DNA of 6,632 bases from an uncultured Desulfobulbaceae bacterium (GTDB taxonomy: Bacteria > Desulfobacterota > Desulfobulbia > Desulfobulbales > Desulfobulbaceae), in assembly GCA_945787305.1 (NCBI GenBank), contig CALZIH010000166.1:1-6632 (forward strand), in the 5' to 3' direction. The position numbers and the translations under genes were made by a program. Shown in pieces: positions 1-6,402 of the stretch (the first letter of the stretch is position 1; every line of letters starts with the position of its first letter). A model generated the notes under the pieces. That model was given only the letters and a program-made list of their open reading frames with translations. It was not told the origin of the DNA and made no database searches.

Positions 1-1425
1 GCTTCCAATATAGGAATATATATACGGAATATCTTCCTGCTTTGGATCCAGAGTCAATGCGTGCTCAAGGTGCCCTATAGCTCGTTCGACACTTCCCTGG
101 TTGTACAAATTTTCACCAAGGTAAAATTCGAGATAGTAGGCATCCGGTTTAACCTGTTCCATCTCCTGAAGTTTTTCGACCAGATGATCGGCGGAAAGGA
201 GTTGCGTGGCCAGCTTGGCAGCAAAAAGGGCAGCATCCCCACTTGCGGCGCGTTCGCGAAAATGAGCACCTGGTATAATTGTGTAGATGGTTGGTATCTC
301 GAGTTCAGGGTGCGCCGTATCAATAACCAGGACATCAAGGTTGATTTTTGCCAAAGCCTGGAGACAGTTTTCTATCTCTTGCAGCATATCGGCATCCTGT
401 AGGGCGGCCATATCGGAAAGGGCTATGGTTTCTATGGGCTCGGTAATATATTTTACTTCTTCCAGGCTCAGTGGTTTGGGCAGGCCGGAGGCAACATAGT
501 TGGAGCCACTGTTAAAATCACCGGCCAGTTGTGCGACCTCGGTCAATGCCCGAATCAATGCCTTATTGGCATCAGGGGTTGTTCCGGCGGTATAGACGAT
601 TTCACTTTGCTCGGGAAAGGTTGAGGGATCCCATGCCATGGCGCCAACGGTCGGGATACCTGTATCCAGTGAGAAATCGTTGAGATAGACCTTGATACCG
701 CAGCGTGTAAATTTATCGAGAAGTTCCTTGGCCACCGGGTCGGTCACGGATTCCGGATCAATTGCAGGCGTAACGCGTTCTTCCATGTTAACAACGGCAC
801 AGACGTGCCGCTCCACCACCTCACTTATCCCCTGAAGTATAGCCTCTTCATAGGTGTTGCCGGCAGACGGGCCGTTAAATTCGTTAATGGCATAAAACCA
901 GGAAAAAGGAACAAGGACATCCTCTTTCCGGCCGAGATTGGTTGCCCATACCCAGCGCATGGGCAATCCTGCCAACAGTTTTTCCAGTAAATCCGGAGCG
1001 TGTTGTTCATCATGAACCGACTGCAGCAGAACTGCTGGATCCAGAACAGGGTATCCCTGTTCCCGCATCTGTGCATAGTCGCCATAAAGAAAGTTGTCCT
1101 GATTTTTTAGAAAACTAAAGAAGCTGTAACGCTCGCCGAGCTCCATGCAGGCACTGGCCCGTGACTGTTCCGGTGTCGAACCCTTGCCCATCTGCTTCTT
1201 GTTGCCGATGGTGTTCAAAGCATCTTTTCCACACATGCTGAAATATACAGGGATGTTCAACCGACCGTTATCGATTCGTCGCACTTCTTTAAGGATGTCG
1301 AGTTTGGTCTGTTTTAACTTGTCCATGAATCGGGCAACGGTCTCTTCCGGTGTGCAGGCCTTGTCTTGATCATAGGTGTATTCTTTTTTACAGTTATGCA
1401 GTCGAATTGTTTTTTTATCTACCAT
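1..1425 (-). CDS. YcaO-domain protein with C-terminal TPR repeats, 3' end cut by window edge
   Basis: YcaO proteins use ATP to activate a backbone amide: they make azolines or thioamides in peptides, or, as E. coli YcaO, assist RimO in methylthiolation of ribosomal protein S12. The frame stays open for 475 codons from the ATG at 1423-1425 to the window edge. Visible ATP/Mg motifs are SACMELGER (residues 91-99), SAGN (187-190) followed by QGISEVVER (198-206), and RALTEVAQ (292-299). All three line up with E. coli YcaO. An MGKG stretch (79-82) precedes the first motif, as in related proteins. From about residue 430 a TPR unit is readable (LGENLYNQG ... AIGHLEHALTLDP, ending at 461), and a second seems to begin at 467. 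This gives the YcaO-TPR layout of the E. coli protein. No good Shine-Dalgarno precedes the ATG; the next Met is residue 34. It lies 44 bp after the EAL-HDOD gene, probably in one transcript. The family call is firm. The substrate is unknown, and no TfuA or precursor peptide is visible. Confidence 0.9.
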   Translation of the reverse strand, partial: MVDKKTIRLHNCKKEYTYDQDKACTPEETVARFMDKLKQTKLDILKEVRRIDNGRLNIPVYFSMCGKDALNTIGNKKQMGKGSTPEQSRASACMELGERYSFFSFLKNQDNFLYGDYAQMREQGYPVLDPAVLLQSVHDEQHAPDLLEKLLAGLPMRWVWATNLGRKEDVLVPFSWFYAINEFNGPSAGNTYEEAILQGISEVVERHVCAVVNMEERVTPAIDPESVTDPVAKELLDKFTRCGIKVYLNDFSLDTGIPTVGAMAWDPSTFPEQSEIVYTAGTTPDANKALIRALTEVAQLAGDFNSGSNYVASGLPKPLSLEEVKYITEPIETIALSDMAALQDADMLQEIENCLQALAKINLDVLVIDTAHPELEIPTIYTIIPGAHFRERAASGDAALFAAKLATQLLSADHLVEKLQEMEQVKPDAYYLEFYLGENLYNQGSVERAIGHLEHALTLDPKQEDIPYIYSYIGS

Positions 1426-1469
1426 GGCGTTTTTATGTTTTGGTTGAATGAGAGTAAAAAGGGTGGGAA

Positions 1470-2690
1470 TCAGGAGGATTTCACCCCGCTAAACAGATCC
1501 GCCCAACTAACGGCGTCTAAATATGCATTAAGCATTTCCTCCGGTTCGACATTGATGGTTTCCATACGCTGCTGAAAAGTTTGCCAGTCTCCGTTTTCAT
1601 AAGCAATCACCGTTTCCAGGTAGGGAGAAAATGGCCCGGATTCTTCGACCAGGGCCATCTTGATATCTTTGGAAAGCGGTAACCTTTCCATGATGTTCTC
1701 CATTGACATATCGAGCATGGCATGGAGCAATGAAAAAAGTCCCAATAAAAACATTTCAGGGCTCTCTTGTTTCCGGCCACTGTAGGTGGCAAGCAATTCA
1801 CAGAGCCGGGCACGGATTATGGATACTCGTAACAATTCATCCGGCTTATCTGCCGCCAACTCAGAAGCCGATGCCAGGGAAACAAACTGTCGGGTACCGG
1901 ACTCGCCAAGATAGGAGAGAGCATAGCGGATAGAGGTAACCTCGTTGACTAAAGAAAAATAGGCTGAATTGATATAACGCAACATCTTATAGCTCATTCC
2001 CACATCAGGAGCTATCAACTGCTCTATTTTCCGGAGGTCGACATCTTTCTTGTTCACTTCCGCCAGCAGGGTGAGCTGGCTGATCTTGAAAGCGGGAATT
2101 TCCCGATCCTTCATCATCTCGGGTTGACTGAAAAAATAACCCTGAAAATAAGAGTACCCCATCTGCATTGCCGCATCAAACTGATCGTAAGTTTCTATTT
2201 TTTCAGCAAGAAACTTCACTCTACTTTTTCTTAACCGTTCATGCTGCCGTTCAATTTCCGTAAGGCTCAACTCCTGAAAATCAATCTTTATGATATCAGC
2301 AAGCTCAATTAAGGGCTCAAGTCCCTCAGTAAAGACAAAGTCATCAAGAGCCAGGACATATCCTTTATCTTTCAATTCCCGACAAGCTTCCAGTACCTTG
2401 GTTGTCGGCCGCACATGCTCCAGAATCTCGACAATCACCTTTTCAGGGGGAAGGTTCAACGCGGTTCGATCCAGTAGATGTTGCTCGGTAAAATTTATAA
2501 GTGCCCAACTAGAACTGACAATCTTATCCAGTCCGATGGTGAGAAACGTATTTATCAGTAGATTGCTGGTTGCTGTGTCCCCATCGACTTGAGGAAACAT
2601 GTTATCTCCGGTCGTGCGGTGCAGTAATTCATAGCCGAATAGTTTTTTCTTACGGCTGAAAATCGGTTGTCTGGCGATAAATATATTCAT
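1470..2690 (-). CDS. EAL-HDOD signalling protein (YuxH-like), EAL probably non-catalytic
   Basis: A 406-residue cytoplasmic protein with an N-terminal EAL domain (about 1-195) and a C-terminal HDOD domain (about 200-390). This is the usual length and order for the EAL-HDOD family. The opening MNIFIARQPIFSRKKKLFGY is a typical start and supports the chosen ATG; only a weak AGGAA lies 14 nt upstream of it. The EAL signature reads YELL (E21). N66 (INF), E88 (VEILE), D116/D117 (ALDDF), K135 (IKID), E163 (AEKIE) and Q183 (QGYFF) match the metal- and substrate-binding positions. The loop after DDF reads VFTEGLEP in place of the FGTGYSSL consensus needed by active c-di-GMP phosphodiesterases. I infer binding or scaffolding without hydrolysis. 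The HDOD part shows YKMLRYINSAYF (234-245), SIRYALSYLG (253-262), LLGLFSLLHAMLDM (315-328) and a closing AYENGDW (363-369). HDOD is related to HD phosphohydrolases but lacks their full metal site and is thought to act in protein-protein signalling. The gene has its own 192-bp upstream region and is followed closely by the YcaO gene. Confidence 0.93.
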   Translation of the reverse strand: MNIFIARQPIFSRKKKLFGYELLHRTTGDNMFPQVDGDTATSNLLINTFLTIGLDKIVSSSWALINFTEQHLLDRTALNLPPEKVIVEILEHVRPTTKVLEACRELKDKGYVLALDDFVFTEGLEPLIELADIIKIDFQELSLTEIERQHERLRKSRVKFLAEKIETYDQFDAAMQMGYSYFQGYFFSQPEMMKDREIPAFKISQLTLLAEVNKKDVDLRKIEQLIAPDVGMSYKMLRYINSAYFSLVNEVTSIRYALSYLGESGTRQFVSLASASELAADKPDELLRVSIIRARLCELLATYSGRKQESPEMFLLGLFSLLHAMLDMSMENIMERLPLSKDIKMALVEESGPFSPYLETVIAYENGDWQTFQQRMETINVEPEEMLNAYLDAVSWADLFSGVKSS

Positions 2691-2768
2691 TGATGGCTAT
2701 CTGGTTCCTATATCGAACATAAACAATACGAGGCGACCGGTACAACGTTGAGGTCCATATTGTTGAGA

Positions 2769-2784
2769 GTTGAATGCATTCGAC
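2769..2784. repeat. 16-bp near-perfect palindrome, possible operator
   Basis: The sequence GTTGAATGCATTCGAC reads the same on both strands except for one mismatched pair (T2771 against G2782, a G-U wobble in RNA). The core GAATGCATTC is perfect. It sits about 80 bp upstream of the EAL-HDOD start codon, a plausible position for a dimeric repressor or activator site. No specific regulator is recognised. Confidence 0.4.
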
Positions 2785-2791
2785 GTTATTG

Positions 2792-2818
2792 CACTAGAAT
2801 ACGGCCTAAGGCGTAGTG
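2792..2818. repeat. Interrupted inverted repeat (CACTA ... TAGTG)
   Basis: Outer arms CACTA (2792-2796) and TAGTG (2814-2818) enclose inner arms GCCT (2804-2807) and AGGC (2809-2812). As minus-strand RNA this could fold into a bulged hairpin. No T-run follows, so it does not look like an intrinsic terminator. It may be a binding site, a leader hairpin or chance. Confidence 0.35.
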
Positions 2819-2827
2819 GTCCTTCTG

Positions 2828-2838
2828 AAAACAGTTTT
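2828..2838. repeat. 11-bp palindrome AAAACAGTTTT
   Basis: Perfect AAAAC/GTTTT arms around one central base, just downstream of the tsaE stop. It is short and AT-rich, so chance is a real possibility. It is listed because it is the third dyad within 70 bp. Confidence 0.25.
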
Positions 2839-2882
2839 GGCGGCAGTACTTTTTATGGTTTGCAGACATATATTATCGAATA

Positions 2883-3383
2883 CTATCCTATGGGAGACGC
2901 GGTTTGTGTTATAGCCTCTATACGCTGTGACCACCGCTCACCATGCCATCCAATCGTAACCTGTCTTGTGTCTTCTTTGAGTACAACCAGTTGAACTTCC
3001 AGATACTGTTCTGGGGTCAAACTGCCTAAGCGAGCAGCCCATTCAATTACGCAAACCCCGGTTCGTGTTTCAAGGTACTCGGAAAGACCTGCAGCTTCTA
3101 TATCGTCTTCACCACTTAGGCGATAGCAGTCTAGATGATAGAGCGGATAACGGCCGGGATACTCATGTAACAGGGCAAAAGAAGGACTGGTTACATAATA
3201 TTTCTCGGGTACCATCAGGCCACGGGCTATGGACTGGGTCAATGTGGTTTTTCCGGCCCCTAGGTCCCCGGTTAGAAGCAGAATATCTCCGGGAATGAGC
3301 AGTTGCCCGATCCTCAAACCAAAACGTTCTGTTGCAGCAAGGTTTTTGAGGATAAATCCGGCGCAGGTCCCCTTCTCAATCAT
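2883..3383 (-). CDS. tsaE: tRNA t6A biosynthesis ATPase TsaE
   Basis: TsaE is the small ATPase that works with TsaB and TsaD to transfer threonylcarbamoyl from the TsaC-made adenylate to A37 of ANN-decoding tRNAs. It is cytoplasmic and essential in many bacteria. Taking the ATG at 3381-3383 gives 166 residues, the normal family length. Walker A is GDLGAGKTT (39-47). TSPSFALLHEY (65-75) corresponds to the family SPTFTLxxEY motif, YHLDCYRL (82-89) supplies the HxDxYRL motif, and CVIEWAARL (111-119) matches the conserved IEWperL region. A longer frame reaches back to 3443, but those 20 extra residues lie inside the kinase gene and do not resemble TsaE. The start overlaps the kinase stop by 8 bp (ATGATTGA), and the SD is poor, so translation is probably coupled to the kinase. 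Having a histidine kinase as the upstream partner is not the usual tsaE context known to me. The assignment is secure. Confidence 0.96.
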   Translation of the reverse strand: MIEKGTCAGFILKNLAATERFGLRIGQLLIPGDILLLTGDLGAGKTTLTQSIARGLMVPEKYYVTSPSFALLHEYPGRYPLYHLDCYRLSGEDDIEAAGLSEYLETRTGVCVIEWAARLGSLTPEQYLEVQLVVLKEDTRQVTIGWHGERWSQRIEAITQTASPIG

Positions 3384-4575
3384 TGGTCTTATTGGTGACA
3401 ACTTCAGCACGAGGAAAAGTAAAAACGACCCTTGTGCCCTCACCCGGAGCTGTTTCGATACCCATTGTGCCGCCGAGCATTTTAACCCGTTCCGCCATAA
3501 CCGTCATCCCTATTCCACGTTTGTCAGCAGGTATATTAGCTACGTCTTCCTTGGAAAAACCTTTACCGTCATCTTGAACAATTAACGAAATGGAATTCGG
3601 GTCTACCTGAAAGGTCAACTCTACATTTTCGGCATTCGAATGTTTACCGCTATTGCCGAGTGCGCCCTGGAGTAGACGATAAACAAGAACGTGCGAATCA
3701 GCAGGGACAAGAGCGCCAAGTGGTTGACCGTGAATAGTACAGGTAATACCAAAGACCTCGGAGAAACGTTGAACCAAATGATCTATGGCAGAATCAAGAC
3801 CGAGATCATCAATAATAACCGGGCTGAGGTTCTTTGATAAATGACGGACATTTTCTATGATTTCGTTAATCGAAGACCGCAGCTCCTGCAGCCTGGACGA
3901 AACACGACAGTCTTCAGCAAGTTGTTCTTCGTCACATTCCTTTTCAATGATCCTGATCTGCAGTTTGAGAGCTGCCAGGGACTGTCCAAGTTCATCATGC
4001 AATTCAAGAGCAATACGTTTTTGCTCATTTTCTCTGGCATGAATCAGCGCCCCGGACAATGATCGCAGACGTTCTTCCGAATCCCTGAGATGTTCATTGG
4101 CCTTCTGCAGCAAACGATTTTTTTCCCACAGGGCATCGGCCAGTTTTTGGTTCTCTCTGGTCAGGCGCCAGGTCTGGGTCGCCTGTTCAAGAATCAACCT
4201 GAGTTGAACTATATCCCAAGGTTTCAGGACATACTGATAAATATGTCCACGGTTAATGGCATCGATGATGTCGGATACATCGATATATCCGGTAATAATG
4301 ATACGTACGGTATCAGGGTGGATGGCATAGATGCTTGAGAGCAATTCAACCCCAGACATGCCGTCCATCCGCTGATCGGAAAGCACTACACTGATGCCGG
4401 ATTCCTGCTGGAAAATTTCCAGGGCCTCTTCACCTGAAGAAGCGGTAATCACATCGTATTCTTCACTGAAACTGATAACGAAACTCTCGGTATTGATAGG
4501 GTCGTCATCCACAAAAAGAATTTTATCTTTTTCAGTAAAAACCGGAGTTGCTGTCTGTTGAGAGGTCGTCTCCAT
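3376..4575 (-). CDS. Receiver-histidine kinase (REC + HisKA_3 + HATPase_c)
   Basis: A 399-residue soluble signalling protein with no membrane segment. Residues about 16-135 form a receiver domain: acidic pocket D23-D25, phospho-acceptor D67 (LSDQRM), T95 (IIITGY) and K118 in LKPW. A charged, probably coiled-coil linker (about 130-185) leads to a dimerisation/phosphotransfer domain of the NarX/DegS class with H193 in ALELHDELGQ and an X-box LSPVIIDDLGL (250-260). The ATPase domain (about 290-388) has the G1 box DDGKGF (335-340) and G2 box GIGM (354-357). The N-box reads LLQGALGNSGKH (301-312): N308 and KH are kept, but the usual Glu of QEAL is Gly304. The protein probably receives phosphate or a partner signal through REC and controls an HTH (LuxR/NarL-type) response regulator, which is not in this window. 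The ATG at 4573-4575 has an AGGTGA 12 nt upstream and lies 24 bp after the yejA stop. The gene overlaps tsaE by 8 bp. Confidence 0.94.
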   Translation of the reverse strand: METTSQQTATPVFTEKDKILFVDDDPINTESFVISFSEEYDVITASSGEEALEIFQQESGISVVLSDQRMDGMSGVELLSSIYAIHPDTVRIIITGYIDVSDIIDAINRGHIYQYVLKPWDIVQLRLILEQATQTWRLTRENQKLADALWEKNRLLQKANEHLRDSEERLRSLSGALIHARENEQKRIALELHDELGQSLAALKLQIRIIEKECDEEQLAEDCRVSSRLQELRSSINEIIENVRHLSKNLSPVIIDDLGLDSAIDHLVQRFSEVFGITCTIHGQPLGALVPADSHVLVYRLLQGALGNSGKHSNAENVELTFQVDPNSISLIVQDDGKGFSKEDVANIPADKRGIGMTVMAERVKMLGGTMGIETAPGEGTRVVFTFPRAEVVTNKTND

Positions 4576-4587
4576 TTTCTTTTTTGA

Positions 4588-4593
4588 TCACCT
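4588..4593 (-). promoter_or_regulatory. Probable ribosome binding site of the REC-histidine kinase
   Basis: AGGTGA on the minus strand, 12 nt before the kinase ATG, in the short gap after the yejA stop. The spacing is somewhat long, but it is the best SD-like sequence among the genes here and supports the chosen start. Confidence 0.4.
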
Positions 4594-4599
4594 AGCCGA

Positions 4600-6402
4600 T
4601 CAGTTTGCAACCGGTTTTATCCACCAGGTATTGAGAAACTGGTAGGGGTTATAGTATAAAGGCAAATTTTTGGGTTGACTGAATTTATTACTGTAGGCCA
4701 GTCGATGTGCGGCAAGATACCAGTTAGGTACCACATAGTATCCGTGCCAGAGTACACGATCAAGGGCATGGCTGGCAAGGATAAGCTCCTCTTGTGTTCG
4801 TGCGTACACGATTTTATCAACAAGTTCGTCAATGACCGGATTGCTGACCCCTGCCAAATTGCGAGCCCCTTTTCTCTCTGCTGAAACAGAAGACCAGTAA
4901 TCCCGTTGTTCATTACCCGGCGATTGAGATTGTCCAAAACTGGTAACAACCATGTCAAAGTCAAAATTTTTCACCCGTTCTCCATAGAGGGCAGCATCAA
5001 TGGTACGGTACGTCGCTTTTATTCCAAGTTTTTCCAGGTTACGGACAAAAGGTGCCATGACCCGTTCAAAGGATGGACTGACCAGAAGAATTTCAAAGGC
5101 CAACGGTTGAGCCTTTGTGTCACGCAGCACGCCGTCCTTCAGGCTCCATCCCGCCTGTTGGAGAATGTTTTTGGCCTGCCGCAGATTACCACGCAGACTA
5201 CTTGGAGGCGTTGTTGTTGGTGGCTGCAGTGGTGTCGTAAAAACCGCTGCCGGCAATTGCGCGCGATGGGGCTCAAGCAGAGCCAGTTCATCCCCCTCGG
5301 GGATTCCGGTGGCTGCAAGGAATGAATTGGAAAAATACGAGTTACAGCGAGTGTATTGATCAAAAAACAGCGTTTTGTTGGTCCATTCAAAATCAAGCGC
5401 CAGACCAATGGCCTGACGAACTTGGGGGTTGGCAAAAAAGTCACGGCGGGTATTAAAAACAAACCCCTGCATGCCGGCATTGTTTTTATGGAGAAAGTGT
5501 TTTCTTATCAATTCACCGCTGGTAAAACGTCTTCCCTGCAGATCGCGTTGCCATTGTTTGGCGATATTGACGCTCATAAAGTCAAACTCACCGGCTTTAA
5601 AGGCTTCAACGCTGACGATCTGATCTTTAAAATATTTTACGGTTATCGTATCAAAATTAAACATGTGTTTTCGGGTCGGGTGATCCTGGGCCCAATAGTC
5701 GGGATTTCTGGTATATGTTATTGATTTACCGCTATTTACAGCGCTCACGCGATACGGGCCCGAACCAATAGGGGCTTGCATGGCTTGTTTTCCGGAAAGC
5801 GGATCAAAGCCGAATTTTTCAAAAAATGATTTGTTCAGAACCGGTAACTGGGCGGCTATCATGTGCAGCTCCCGATTGGGTTGTGCAAAATTAAACCGTA
5901 TTCTCTGTGTATCTAAAATCTCAGATCCGGTAATATCCTGGAGATATATTTGATAAAAGGGATGCGCCTTTTCGCTTTTTAACGTTGCCAGGGAGTACGC
6001 TACATCTTCGACAGTGACCGATGTGCCGTCTGAAAATCTTGCCTGTTCGTTTATGGTAAAAGTAACTGATTTTTTGTCATCGGCCAGTTGTATGTCCTTT
6101 GCGATCAAACCGTATTCGGCAAAGGGTTCATCAAGACTTGGAACAGCAAGGGTTTCAAAAACAAAGATATTTAAACCCAAGGGAGGCTCGCCCTTAAGAG
6201 TAAAGGGGTTCATTTTGTCAAAGCTGCCCAGGTCGTGGAGGACCAGCTGGCCGCCCTTAACGGCATCGGGAGAAGTATAAGCAAAATGCTTGAAATCGGG
6301 CGGGTATTTCAATGTGCCATCAATGGAAATGCCATGGTCTGCAGCAGCTATTACCGGGAGCAACAGGAGTAAGTAGAGCAAGACCTGAAAAAATGAATTC
6401 AT
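4600..6402 (-). CDS. yejA: YejA-type periplasmic peptide-binding protein of an ABC transporter (SBP family 5)
   Basis: Family-5 solute-binding proteins capture oligopeptides in the periplasm for an ABC importer; YejABEF of E. coli imports microcin C and other peptides. The 600 residues match YejA's usual length of about 600. A signal peptide is visible: hydrophobic L8-V17 followed by an AAA/DHG cleavage region (about residue 21). There is no lipobox Cys, so the protein is soluble periplasmic. YejA-like stretches include KGGQLVLHDLGSFDKMNPF (49-67), the family signature around FSDGTSVTVEDVAYSL (123-138), IGSGPYRV (212-219), GFVFNTRRDFF (313-323), RQAIGLALDFEW (329-340), LLEPHRAQLP (375-384) and LDRVLWHGYYVVPNWY (547-562). 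A Pro/Thr-rich insert (388-402) sits where YejA proteins have a variable loop. The n-region of the signal peptide carries no Lys or Arg, which is unusual, but no upstream in-frame ATG exists before a stop codon. The permease and ATPase genes are not downstream; a kinase follows instead. Confidence 0.93.
   Translation of the reverse strand: MNSFFQVLLYLLLLLPVIAAADHGISIDGTLKYPPDFKHFAYTSPDAVKGGQLVLHDLGSFDKMNPFTLKGEPPLGLNIFVFETLAVPSLDEPFAEYGLIAKDIQLADDKKSVTFTINEQARFSDGTSVTVEDVAYSLATLKSEKAHPFYQIYLQDITGSEILDTQRIRFNFAQPNRELHMIAAQLPVLNKSFFEKFGFDPLSGKQAMQAPIGSGPYRVSAVNSGKSITYTRNPDYWAQDHPTRKHMFNFDTITVKYFKDQIVSVEAFKAGEFDFMSVNIAKQWQRDLQGRRFTSGELIRKHFLHKNNAGMQGFVFNTRRDFFANPQVRQAIGLALDFEWTNKTLFFDQYTRCNSYFSNSFLAATGIPEGDELALLEPHRAQLPAAVFTTPLQPPTTTPPSSLRGNLRQAKNILQQAGWSLKDGVLRDTKAQPLAFEILLVSPSFERVMAPFVRNLEKLGIKATYRTIDAALYGERVKNFDFDMVVTSFGQSQSPGNEQRDYWSSVSAERKGARNLAGVSNPVIDELVDKIVYARTQEELILASHALDRVLWHGYYVVPNWYLAAHRLAYSNKFSQPKNLPLYYNPYQFLNTWWIKPVAN

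Larger units (their letters stand above)
2691..2882 (-). promoter_or_regulatory. Intergenic region ahead of the EAL-HDOD gene, probable promoter/control region
   Basis: This 192-bp gap between the end of tsaE and the EAL-HDOD start is the only sizeable break between genes inside the window. It has no convincing reading frame on either strand. It contains a near-perfect 16-bp palindrome (2769-2784), an interrupted dyad (2792-2818) and an 11-bp palindrome (2828-2838), which could be operator sites or RNA hairpins. No hairpin is followed by a T-run in the minus direction, so there is no clear intrinsic terminator for tsaE. I found no good match to a sigma-70 -35/-10 pair or a sigma-54 GG-N10-GC element. 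The promoter role is inferred from position only. Confidence 0.4.

Noticed and set aside
61..499. Plus-strand open frames opposite the YcaO gene
   Set aside because: They lie antisense to a continuous, well-matched YcaO-TPR frame and their translations resemble no family I know; they are shadows.
1472..1477. Perfect AGGAGG on the plus strand
   Set aside because: No start codon at suitable spacing and no plausible plus-strand gene follows. It is part of the end of the EAL-HDOD gene read backwards.
2741..2750. Short palindrome CAACGTTG and the adjacent ACCGGT
   Set aside because: Eight- and six-base palindromes are expected by chance at this frequency.
3384..3443. A 20-residue N-terminal extension of TsaE
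   Set aside because: It falls inside the kinase gene and lies outside the usual TsaE start. The ATG at 3381-3383 gives the normal length.
4906..5325. 139-codon plus-strand frame within yejA
   Set aside because: Antisense to a strongly matched YejA region; its composition, with many Arg, Cys and Trp, looks like a frame shadow.
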